From Gammaproteobacteria bacterium (lineage in GTDB: Bacteria > Pseudomonadota > Gammaproteobacteria > SZUA-140), in NCBI GenBank assembly GCA_021648525.1, contig JAKISP010000015.1:1-64000 (forward strand): a stretch of 64,000 nucleotides of DNA. The letters run 5' to 3'. The notes below the pieces were generated by a model. It saw only the letters and a program-made list of their open reading frames with translations, ran no database searches and was not told the DNA's origin. The stretch's first letter is position 1; the number at the start of each line of letters is the position of its first letter. Below are positions 26,497 to 33,607 of this stretch, piece after piece. The position numbers and the translations under genes are program-made.

Positions 26497-27174
26497 TTAT
26501 TTAACAGAGAGCAGCTCAATATCAAATTGCAGCATTGTGTGAGGGCCAATATCGGCACTAGCGCCACGAGGGCCATAGGCCAGGTCAGAAGGGATAAACA
26601 GCTGCCACTTCGCACCCTCCTTCATCAATTGCAGCGCTTCCGTCCACCCACTGATCACACCATTCACAGGGAACGTTGCTGGCTCACCACGCTGATACGA
26701 GCTATCAAATTCGGTACCATTAATCAACGTACCGCGATAATGGACAGAAACAGTATCTTCTGCTGTTGGCTGCTTACCGGTACCCGCCGTGATCACCTTA
26801 TATTGCAATCCACTTTCCAGTACAACGATGCCCTCTTTCTCTTTGTTCTCAGCAAGAAAAGCCTCACCTTCAGCCTTATTCACGCTGCTGGCTAACTCTT
26901 TTTTAGCCGTTTCTTTTTTCTGAAAATCAGCAAAAAGCGTCTGCATCTCTTCCATTGTCAGCTTTAGTTCATTGTCAGCCATGACATCATCGACCGCCAT
27001 AGCCACCGAATTAGCATCAATATCCATTCCATTGCGCTTCAGGTCCTGGCCAATCTGCACGCCAACCGCATAACTAAATTTTTGCTTTTCGTTACTCAGG
27101 CCATCTTCATCAGCCTGTGCAATAGAGACAGATAAAGCCATCAAAAGAGATGTTAAAAGAACGCTGGTTTTCAT
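26497..27174 (-). CDS. FKBP-type peptidyl-prolyl cis-trans isomerase (FklB/Mip-like)
   Basis: The 225-residue protein has a signal peptide ('MKTSVLLTSLLMALSVSIAQ'), an N-terminal dimerisation domain ('KFSYAVGVQIGQDLKRNGMD') and a C-terminal FKBP domain with 'DTVSVHYRGTLINGTEFDSS', 'GVISGWTEALQLMKEGAKWQ' and 'IPSDLAYGPRGA'. It should catalyse proline isomerisation in the periplasm or at the outer membrane. ATG at 27174 is chosen: AGGGG is just upstream and the signal peptide starts there. Confidence 0.93.
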   Translation of the reverse strand: MKTSVLLTSLLMALSVSIAQADEDGLSNEKQKFSYAVGVQIGQDLKRNGMDIDANSVAMAVDDVMADNELKLTMEEMQTLFADFQKKETAKKELASSVNKAEGEAFLAENKEKEGIVVLESGLQYKVITAGTGKQPTAEDTVSVHYRGTLINGTEFDSSYQRGEPATFPVNGVISGWTEALQLMKEGAKWQLFIPSDLAYGPRGASADIGPHTMLQFDIELLSVK

Positions 27175-27231
27175 ATTACCCCTCAAATATATTTATTTAT
27201 TCTCTCAGCATTAAAACACGAAATTGCAGAT

Positions 27232-27259
27232 AAAAAAAAGGGATAGGAATCACCTACCC
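27232..27259 (-). terminator. Rho-independent terminator of a short upstream transcript
   Basis: Read on the minus strand GGGTAGG (27259-27253), loop TGATT, then CCTATCCC (27247-27240) with one bulged base, followed by eight T (27239-27232). It sits upstream of the FKBP gene and so must end a separate short transcript coming from about 27400. Confidence 0.65.
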
Positions 27260-27281
27260 CTCATTTAATGTGCACTCCATG

Positions 27282-27338
27282 CTAGAATTCCACTTCCGTT
27301 ACTCTGCTTAGACCTTCCATGAGAAACTGAATAGCCAT
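27282..27338 (-). CDS. Possible 18-residue micro-ORF in a short terminated transcript
   Basis: ATG at 27338 follows GGGGGAG by 7 bases and opens an 18-codon frame, 'MAIQFLMEGLSRVTEVEF', ending in TAG; the strong terminator at 27232 follows 22 bases later. A possible -35 like TTGAAA with a weak -10 lies near 27375-27395. It could be a real small protein, a leader peptide or part of an sRNA. I do not recognise the peptide. Confidence 0.35.
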   Translation of the reverse strand: MAIQFLMEGLSRVTEVEF

Positions 27339-27451
27339 AGTTATACTCCCCCATCCAACAACCGTCAAGATAGTAGCAAAGCACCATTTTCAACCATACT
27401 TTAAAACTAAAACCTTATGAGGGCAAAAGATTCAGCAGCATCATATTGAAA

Positions 27452-27622
27452 CCTTTGCACGATACAGGCGCGAAAGAAAAATAAGCGAATATTTTCCTGA
27501 TTGAGGCAGAAAATGCCGTTAATACCCGAGTTAAGGCACACACCGTAGCGCACTATTGACCTACTTTCTAACGAAAAGCAGGGGAATAAGTCATTTTTAC
27601 TCATGATTGTATCGTGCAAAGG
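27452..27622. repeat. 171-bp element with 15-bp perfect terminal inverted repeats
   Basis: CCTTTGCACGATACA (27452-27466) is the exact reverse complement of TGTATCGTGCAAAGG (27608-27622). The interior has no convincing gene. The layout is that of a miniature inverted-repeat element or the two ends of a collapsed insertion sequence. No clear target duplication flanks it, so it may be old. Confidence 0.55.
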
Positions 27623-27731
27623 ACTCACATTATAAGCCACCCATAACTATTTTGTAGCAAAATGGCGGCTCTGTTTGTACACTGCACCCATTCGCTCTAA
27701 AAATTTCAGCAAGATAATCAAGGGGGTAATC

Positions 27732-28547
27732 ATGAATAAAATGGCGCTTGTTGGGATATTCTGTAAAACATCACTACTCACATTAGGCATGTTTACTCAT
27801 GCAATCGCTAGCGATCCTCCTTCAGCCAGCGAAATCATTAACCAGTGCTACTACAAATATGCGGGCGATGATCAACGCTCATACATGCAGATCACCCTTA
27901 AAGCCGCTGGCGGTAAAGCGCAAATCAGCGAATATACCCGCCTCTGGAAATATTATGGTGACAAAGATGGCGTGGTTGACAAAGTACTACTTTTCACTGA
28001 CAAACCACTAAAGGATAAAGGCCTCGCCTTTATGCGTTGGGGGCATACCGGTAGCAGCAATAAATCAACTGAACAGTGGATCTATCTGCCAGACCTCAGA
28101 AAAGTTCGCCGCATTACCCCGCGCGATCCGGAGACCAAAGAGTGGATTATCAAAGATGAAGATTTAAGGCTTCGTGAACCACACGAAGACAACCACACCT
28201 TTGCCGGTGAAAAAACCGCTGATGGCAAGTCATATTACCTGATTGATTTCAAACCTCATCATGACCCTGTCTATAGCAAACGTACCTTCTGGTTCAACAA
28301 GGGCGACAGCGCCACTGACTGTTCACTAGAAAAAGTTGACTTCTACGATAAGCGCGGTGAAAAAACCAAACAGCAATTTATTGAATGGCGACGCGAAGGC
28401 AAGGCCTGGATCTGGGATAAAGTGGTGATTGAAGACACCAACAGCGATGCCTATATTCATTACGATATGAAGCAGGTTGAGATTAACGTTGGTCTGGATG
28501 ATTCCCTGTTCACTCAACGCTCAATGCAGAAAGGGTATAGCAAGTAA
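27732..28547 (+). CDS. LolA-like outer-membrane lipoprotein-sorting protein
   Basis: The 271-residue protein has a signal peptide ('LLTLGMFTHAIAS') and the pattern of the LolA-like 'outer membrane lipoprotein-sorting protein' group: 'LLFTDKPLKDKGLAFMRWGH', 'QWIYLPDLRKVRRITP' and 'DLRLREPHEDNHTF'. It is periplasmic and probably carries a lipid or lipoprotein. Members often sit beside an RND/MMPL exporter, but none is adjacent here. AGGGGG lies 6 bases before the ATG at 27732, which is therefore preferred to an in-frame start at 27675. Confidence 0.85.
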   Translation: MNKMALVGIFCKTSLLTLGMFTHAIASDPPSASEIINQCYYKYAGDDQRSYMQITLKAAGGKAQISEYTRLWKYYGDKDGVVDKVLLFTDKPLKDKGLAFMRWGHTGSSNKSTEQWIYLPDLRKVRRITPRDPETKEWIIKDEDLRLREPHEDNHTFAGEKTADGKSYYLIDFKPHHDPVYSKRTFWFNKGDSATDCSLEKVDFYDKRGEKTKQQFIEWRREGKAWIWDKVVIEDTNSDAYIHYDMKQVEINVGLDDSLFTQRSMQKGYSK

Positions 28548-28564
28548 CCACCGCGAACAAACTG

Positions 28565-29056
28565 CTACTGGTACAGCCTCTCAAAACCTGAGGGGCTGAA
28601 ACCATTCATGCGTTTTTTACCCACCAGTATAATCGGCACCCCTGTGCCTTTTAACCGTTTATAGTCAGCCTTTCCCTTCTTACTCGTTTCAGTATCGTAC
28701 TCCTGAAAGGGAATCTTGTTTTCTCTGAAATAACGACGTGCCTTTTTGCAGTAGCCACACCATACCGTGCTATACATCACTACCTTGCCGCGACGAACAT
28801 TGCTGGTAACTGACGCCTCAAATGGAACAATTTCCGCGCTGGTATAACTGTTAACCTTTACTTCAATTTTTTCAACCTGACGCTCAGCGGGTGGGCGGTC
28901 TCCAAAATGAACCTTGCCATTATCATCCATCCATTTAAAGATCTCGGCTGCAACAGGCGATGGCGTAAAAAAGCACATCACAGCAACCAATAAACAACTC
29001 ACCTTGATTGAAACATCGGCTTTCAGATTACACCAACGGATATGGATGTTTGCCAT
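28565..29056 (-). CDS. Exported DUF4124 plus glutaredoxin-like protein
   Basis: The 163-residue protein has a hydrophobic N-terminal segment ('VSCLLVAVMCFFTPSPVAA'), a short DUF4124 domain ('EIFKWMDDNGKVHFGDRPPA') and a glutaredoxin domain with active-site motif 'STVWCGYCKKARRYF' and cis-Pro region 'GTGVPIILVGKK'. It likely works in the periplasm as a thiol-disulfide protein. The start overlaps the end of the preceding gene by 29 bases; a later start nearer the signal peptide (GTG or other) is possible. Confidence 0.82.
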   Translation of the reverse strand: MANIHIRWCNLKADVSIKVSCLLVAVMCFFTPSPVAAEIFKWMDDNGKVHFGDRPPAERQVEKIEVKVNSYTSAEIVPFEASVTSNVRRGKVVMYSTVWCGYCKKARRYFRENKIPFQEYDTETSKKGKADYKRLKGTGVPIILVGKKRMNGFSPSGFERLYQ

Positions 29057-29879
29057 CACACCCTTTCTGGCGTGTCTGGCAGGCAGATTTCAGTGATTGG
29101 CGCAGCGACTTGCCGGCCTTGAAAAAGGCGTGACTCAACCCTTCATAAAGTACCTGGTTATACTTCCTGCCAACTGGTGATTCCGTGAACTCGATATACT
29201 GGTCAAGCTCCGCATCACTGAGCGCCTGATAGGTAAAAAGATACATCATCGTCACCACCTGCTCAAGCTCACTCCACATTGGAGCCATCGCACGTTCCAT
29301 GTTGTAACGTGTCTGACCATAGCTTGCACGTTGCGTGGTGCCACTTTCAGCCACCATCGCCATAGCGAAAAAGGCCTGCATATTAATCATCAAATCTTTG
29401 GTACGCTCTTTGGACAATACCGCCTCATCGATGCGATGAATCCGCTCTATACGCCCTGGTCTGTCACGCTCAGTTTCAAACACCTTAAACATTTTTAACA
29501 TGGTGTCCGGTTGCGATGCGCGCACTTCCATCGCGACCACCCGCTGACCTGGTGGAGATTCCAACCATGAGAGTACCTGCTCTATTTCACCAGAGGACAT
29601 CTCCTCAATCATGTACTCCTGCACACTCTGATTTAGCGATTGCGTATCCAGCGCACCAACTAGTTTGTCCTGAATCACCACATCCATCGGCGCACCCTGC
29701 CGTGCAGAGTCTCGAATACCCGCCGTCACCTGCGCCGGAATTAACTCAATCTGCACATCCATACCAGATTGCTGCATCAGCGCCGAAACCAGCGCCGTCT
29801 TACTCAATTCAGCACTCACGCCAACCGCACTGAATACCAGCAATAGTAATGCCAGAATTAATTTGCTTAAACGATGCAT
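29028..29879 (-). CDS. Exported DUF2059-like protein
   Basis: The 283-residue protein has a signal peptide ('LILALLLLVFSAVGVSAEL') and two segments of the DUF2059 kind, 'SSGEIEQVLSWLESPPGQRV' near residue 90 and 'SDAELDQYIEFTESPVGRKY' near residue 230. The function of the family is unknown; it is probably periplasmic. AAGGAGG lies 7 bases before ATG 29879, a strong start. The downstream glutaredoxin-like gene overlaps it, so the two are likely co-expressed. Confidence 0.75.
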   Translation of the reverse strand: MHRLSKLILALLLLVFSAVGVSAELSKTALVSALMQQSGMDVQIELIPAQVTAGIRDSARQGAPMDVVIQDKLVGALDTQSLNQSVQEYMIEEMSSGEIEQVLSWLESPPGQRVVAMEVRASQPDTMLKMFKVFETERDRPGRIERIHRIDEAVLSKERTKDLMINMQAFFAMAMVAESGTTQRASYGQTRYNMERAMAPMWSELEQVVTMMYLFTYQALSDAELDQYIEFTESPVGRKYNQVLYEGLSHAFFKAGKSLRQSLKSACQTRQKGCDGKHPYPLV

Positions 29880-30166
29880 CGTTAATCCTCCTTGCCTCAA
29901 CCAAAAAGACGCAATACCCGATTAAAGACGCGGAAAAACATCGTCTTCACAATATAGTTTGCGGACAATAAGGGGGAGTTCTATAGTAAAAACGACACTT
30001 TTATGGCATTAAAAGCGGCGCTAACCGACATGCAAAACGACAGTCAGGCTAACAGGATGTTAGTTATCAGAATTTATCAGAAATCAGGCAAAAAACTCGC
30101 CTGAATTTTACGATTCTTAACGTGAAATAATCAATGTTTTTGGTTCTTCGTAGAACTGTGTGACAG

Positions 30167-30341
30167 CTATGGAGCCATGTCCAGCCTGCCGCAGTAAAAA
30201 AGTATACTATTTCTGAAGCCGTCGAATGAACGATAACCTCTTGTATTCGCCTTAACAGTTTGAATCTTTGAATTCAATCCCTCAGCCACCGCATTACTGA
30301 TCGGGTATTTAAAGTAGGTTAGCATGTTGGATAAATGGCTT
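30167..30341 (-). pseudogene. ISL3-family transposase, C-terminal remnant
   Basis: The minus strand encodes 'LSNMLTYFKYPISNAVAEGL' then 'NSKIQTVKANTRGYRSFDGF' and ends 'FRNSILFYCGRLDMAP' before TAG. This is the conserved C-terminal part of ISL3 transposases. There is no start or catalytic core; the frame breaks at the inner terminal repeat. Confidence 0.8.
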
Positions 30342-30378
30342 TTCACACAGTTCTACGAAGAACCTTTAAAATAAATGA

Positions 30379-30457
30379 AGCCCGGGCTGAGCTTCCAGCG
30401 AAACCCGGGAGGACAGTGCCACATTCCCCGGGTTTCGCTGGAAGCTCAGCCCGGGCT
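30379..30457. repeat. 31-bp perfect inverted repeat (long hairpin)
   Basis: The arm at 30379-30409 (begins AGCCCGGGCTGAGCTTCC) is the exact reverse complement of 30427-30457, with a 17-base spacer. The arms themselves contain CCCGGG palindromes. It lies inside the ISL3 relic, close to one of its inner end copies. It resembles REP/BIME-type repeat units found between genes. Confidence 0.8.
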
Positions 30458-30695
30458 ACTTGCTTGTTATTATCAGTTTGTTTTAGGTTCGGTGCGAGGC
30501 TGAATCTCCATGTGCTGCGGTCATCCATCGCTATCATAGATCACCCCAGGGTGGTCACTGGATATTTCTATGTTTCCTTTGAATAAAACAAACATTTGAG
30601 CGGCCCTCTGCCCCGTAAAAACACCCAGGTTCCAGGATAATATTTTGTCGGGTATTTCACACAGATCTACGAAGAACCATATTTTTTAGCGGCAG

Positions 30696-31394
30696 CTAAA
30701 CCGTCAGATATTTCTGCACCAGCTCGTCGCTCAACTCACCTATCTCACCGCGCGCCACATTACGGCCGCGATCCAGGATCTCAAACTGTTTGCCCACCCG
30801 CCGTGAAAAAGGCAGCTTCTGCTCAACAATCAATACGGTGATATTGTCCTCTTCATTCAGACGCATAATCACGTCACCAATCTCTGCCACAATATTGGGC
30901 TGAATCCCCTCGGTGGGCTCATCCAGTAACAGAATGGTTGGGTTAAGCATCAACGCGCGCCCAATCGCCAACTGCTGTTGTTGTCCTCCTGAAAGGTCAC
31001 CACCGCGTCGGCCCAGCATCGCCTTTAAAACCGGAAACATCTCATACACTTTATCTTTGGCATTGATTGATTTGTCCGCGCGTGCACTCAGGCCAATTTT
31101 CAGGTTCTCTTCCACCGTCAGTTGCGGGAAGATCTCTCGACCCTGCGGCACATAACCGATACCGATGCGGGCGCGCTGCTCTACCGGCTGGTTCGAAAGC
31201 TCTTTGCCATTAAACATAATCGAGCCAGATTGAAGCGGCAGGCTACCCATGATTGTTTTTAACAGGGTTGTTTTCCCCACCCCATTGCGCCCCATCAGGC
31301 AGACACAACTCCCTTGCTCAACCTCCAGATCAACATCCCACAGGGTGTGGCTTTCACCGTAAAATTGATTAAGCCCTTTAATCCTCAGCACCAT
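30696..31394 (-). CDS. urtE: Urea ABC transporter ATP-binding protein UrtE
   Basis: The 232-residue LivF-like ATPase has Walker A 'GRNGVGKT' near residue 36, signature 'LSGGQQQQLAIGRAL' near 135 and Walker B 'ILLLDEPTEGIQ'. It powers urea uptake together with UrtD at the inner membrane. The 'LNQFYGESHTLWDVDLEVEQ' N-terminus is typical of UrtE. The start overlaps the urtD stop by one base (TAATG). It is the last gene of urtABCDE; the ISL3 relic lies directly after it. Confidence 0.95.
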   Translation of the reverse strand: MVLRIKGLNQFYGESHTLWDVDLEVEQGSCVCLMGRNGVGKTTLLKTIMGSLPLQSGSIMFNGKELSNQPVEQRARIGIGYVPQGREIFPQLTVEENLKIGLSARADKSINAKDKVYEMFPVLKAMLGRRGGDLSGGQQQQLAIGRALMLNPTILLLDEPTEGIQPNIVAEIGDVIMRLNEEDNITVLIVEQKLPFSRRVGKQFEILDRGRNVARGEIGELSDELVQKYLTV

Positions 31395-32257
31395 TACTCT
31401 CCCAGATACACACTGATCACGCGTGGATCATTTTGCACCATATCCATCGTCCCTTCCGCCAGCACATGTCCTTCATGCAGCACCGTTACTGTCTGTGCAA
31501 TCGAGCGGATAAACTCCATGTCATGCTCAACGACCACGACTGAATGTTTACCCGCGAGGCCGATTAACAGCTCCGCAGTACGTTCTGCTTCCTGATGGGT
31601 CATGCCTGCAATCGGTTCATCAACTAGCAACACCCGCGGGCTTTGAATCACTAACATGCCGATCTCTAGCCACTGCTTTTGTCCATGAGAAAGTTGCGCT
31701 GCGCGCAGATGACATTCAGCGGTCAGGCCAATCATCTCAAGCACTTCATCGATCCGATCACGCTGTTCACCATTCAATTTAAAAAACAGACTGGGCCAGA
31801 CTCGCTTATCGGTTTGTAGTGCTAATTCAAGATTTTGAAATACCGAATGCTCAGGGAAAATCGTCGGCTTCTGAAATTTACGCCCAATACCTGCCGCGGC
31901 AATTTCATATTCGGACATTTGGGTCAAATCCATCGTCTGACCAAAATAGACCGAGCCGCTATCCGGGCGTGTTTTACCGGTGATGATATCCATCATCGTG
32001 GTTTTACCTGCACCATTCGGGCCGATAATACAGCGTAGCTCGCCATCATTAATGGTGAGGTTAAGGTCATTGATCGCCTTAAAGCCATCAAACGCCACAT
32101 TCACCCCTTCCAGATAAAGAATCGGGCCGTGGCTAACATCAATCTCGCCCTCTTTAACCACATGCGTACCAGACATCGCGGGTGGCTGCTTCTCGATCAT
32201 AAAATCAAATACGCGATCACGACGCATCACCTGACGAAGACCATCCAACGCCTTCAT
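31394..32257 (-). CDS. urtD: Urea ABC transporter ATP-binding protein UrtD
   Basis: The 287-residue LivG-like ATPase has Walker A 'GPNGAGKT' near residue 80, signature 'LSHGQKQWLEIGML' near residue 195 and Walker B 'VLLVDEPIAGMTHQEAE'. The 45-residue N-terminal extension before 'LYLEGVNVAFDGF' is common in UrtD. Its start overlaps the urtC stop as ATGA, and its stop overlaps urtE, so the three are translated as a unit. Confidence 0.95.
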   Translation of the reverse strand: MKALDGLRQVMRRDRVFDFMIEKQPPAMSGTHVVKEGEIDVSHGPILYLEGVNVAFDGFKAINDLNLTINDGELRCIIGPNGAGKTTMMDIITGKTRPDSGSVYFGQTMDLTQMSEYEIAAAGIGRKFQKPTIFPEHSVFQNLELALQTDKRVWPSLFFKLNGEQRDRIDEVLEMIGLTAECHLRAAQLSHGQKQWLEIGMLVIQSPRVLLVDEPIAGMTHQEAERTAELLIGLAGKHSVVVVEHDMEFIRSIAQTVTVLHEGHVLAEGTMDMVQNDPRVISVYLGE

Positions 32258-33396
32258 GACCTCACCTCCGAGGGGGATTGCCTGGCTAATCTCGCGGCTC
32301 TTTTCTCGCTGAAACCCTTAACCAATCCCATAATGCCATTGGGCATAAAAATGGTGACAAAGATAAAAAGTCCACCAAGAAAGAACAGCCATACTTCTGG
32401 CGCTGCGGCGGTAAAAAATGTCTTGGCAAAGTTCACCACCACCGCACCAATCACCGCACCAATCAAAGTGCCGCGTCCGCCAACCGCAACCCACACCACC
32501 AGTTCAATTGAGTTTAGTGGTGAAAACTCGCCGGGGTTAATAATCCCAACCTGCGGGGTATAGAGCGCGCCGGCAATACCGGCAAGCATCGCAGAGAAAA
32601 CCCAGATCCAGAGCTTAAATGATTCTACTTTGTAACCGACAAAACGGGTGCGATCTTCAGCATCACGTATCGCCACCACCACCCGCCCCATCTTGGATGA
32701 GACCACGTACCTGGAAACCAGATAACCGAGCGCGAGAAAAATCACGGTAAAGACAAACAAGCCGGCACGCGTGGTATCTGACTGAAGCGAGAAACCCAGA
32801 ATCTCTTTGAAATCAGTCAGGCCATTATTACCACCAAAGCCCATCTCATTACGGAAAAAGGCAAGCAATAGTGCAAAGGTTAACGCCTGGGTAATGATCG
32901 ACAGATAGACCCCCGTCACCCTGGAGCGAAACGCCAGCCAACCAAACACATAGGCCAGCGCAGCGGGTACCAGTAGCGCCATCAGCATCGCAAACCAGAA
33001 CATATCAAAACCCTGCCAGTACCACGGCAACGTGTCCCAGTTTAGAAACACCATAAAGTCCGGCAGATCTGGATTCCCGTAAACACCACGGTCACCAATC
33101 TGGCGCATCAGGTACATTCCCATCGCATAGCCACCAAGTGCAAAAAATGCCGCGTGTCCCAAACTCAAAATACCACAGTAACCCCACACCAGATCCAGCG
33201 CGATCGCCAACAGTGCATAACTGAGGTATTTGCCCAGCAAAGTAACGGTGTAAGAAGAGACATGAAAGATCGAATCCTGCGGCACCATTAAATTACAGAA
33301 TGGCACCACAATGCCCAACATAAACAGCGTCGATAAAAACCATCTGGCTGCGTTGTCATTGGCCAGCAAGTTCATTACAAAACTTCTATTTTCCAT
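32254..33396 (-). CDS. urtC: Urea ABC transporter permease UrtC
   Basis: The 380-residue LivM-like permease has about ten hydrophobic segments and the family motifs 'LDLVWGYCGILSLGHAAFFA' near residue 70 and 'SSKMGRVVVAIRDAEDRTRF' near 245. With UrtB it forms the channel for urea. ATG at 33396 is chosen because removing the 207-bp insertion (with one TA copy) would place it one base after the urtB stop, with GGAG 7 bases upstream; ATG at 33375 is an alternative. The insertion has therefore separated urtC from its original ribosome site; now AGGG lies 12 bases upstream, inside the element. Confidence 0.92.
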   Translation of the reverse strand: MENRSFVMNLLANDNAARWFLSTLFMLGIVVPFCNLMVPQDSIFHVSSYTVTLLGKYLSYALLAIALDLVWGYCGILSLGHAAFFALGGYAMGMYLMRQIGDRGVYGNPDLPDFMVFLNWDTLPWYWQGFDMFWFAMLMALLVPAALAYVFGWLAFRSRVTGVYLSIITQALTFALLLAFFRNEMGFGGNNGLTDFKEILGFSLQSDTTRAGLFVFTVIFLALGYLVSRYVVSSKMGRVVVAIRDAEDRTRFVGYKVESFKLWIWVFSAMLAGIAGALYTPQVGIINPGEFSPLNSIELVVWVAVGGRGTLIGAVIGAVVVNFAKTFFTAAAPEVWLFFLGGLFIFVTIFMPNGIMGLVKGFSEKRAARLARQSPSEVRS

Positions 33397-33400
33397 GCTA

Positions 33401-33607
33401 GTGTGGTGCCCTATATAAAGCGTGCATTTAGAAAGCCACTCAAACCGTGAGTGCAAGACGCAGGACGCAGGGAATGGCCGCCCCCTTGCCAAGGAGTGCA
33501 ACGCCGCAATCGCGGTTTGAGTGGCTTCCCGCAGGACGAAAGCAGCAATTTGCCTATTATCTCAAACATCTCTCGTCTAAATGTATGCTTTATATAGGAC
33601 ACTGCAC
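33401..33607. mobile_element. 207-bp miniature inverted-repeat element with TA duplication, between urtB and urtC
   Basis: The 32-bp ends (33401-33432 and 33576-33607) are inverted copies with 27 of 32 matches and share CCTATATAAAGC and CATTTAGA. TA flanks both sides (33399-33400, 33608-33609), as with IS630/mariner-type elements. Inside, AAGCCACTCAAACCG (33433-33447) is the reverse complement of 33513-33527, so the element is itself nested. It has no coding capacity. The right TA is part of the urtB TAG stop codon. Confidence 0.8.

Larger units (their letters stand above)
30142..30678. mobile_element. Decayed ISL3-type element with 22-bp terminal inverted repeats
   Basis: The left end GGTTCTTCGTAGAACTGTGT(GA) at 30142-30163 is the reverse complement of 30343-30364, and a third copy with one mismatch lies at 30657-30678. 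The flanking octamers ATGTTTTT (30134-30141) and ATATTTTT (30679-30686) agree in 7 of 8 positions, as expected for an 8-bp ISL3 target duplication. The interior holds a transposase C-terminal remnant (30167-30341) and a 31-bp inverted repeat (30379-30457). The element is an internally deleted, partly duplicated relic, not an active insertion sequence. Confidence 0.7.

Noticed and set aside
27228-27400. 6S RNA or tmRNA
   Set aside because: The segment lacks the long paired arms and conserved bulge of 6S RNA and any tRNA-like end of tmRNA.
27407-27640. 77-codon minus-strand frame
   Set aside because: It spans the inverted-repeat element end to end and has no family resemblance; more likely a chance frame in a miniature element.
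30343-30537. 64-codon frame through the 31-bp inverted repeat
   Set aside because: It reads through both arms of the repeat and an ISL3 end; it is not a plausible protein gene.
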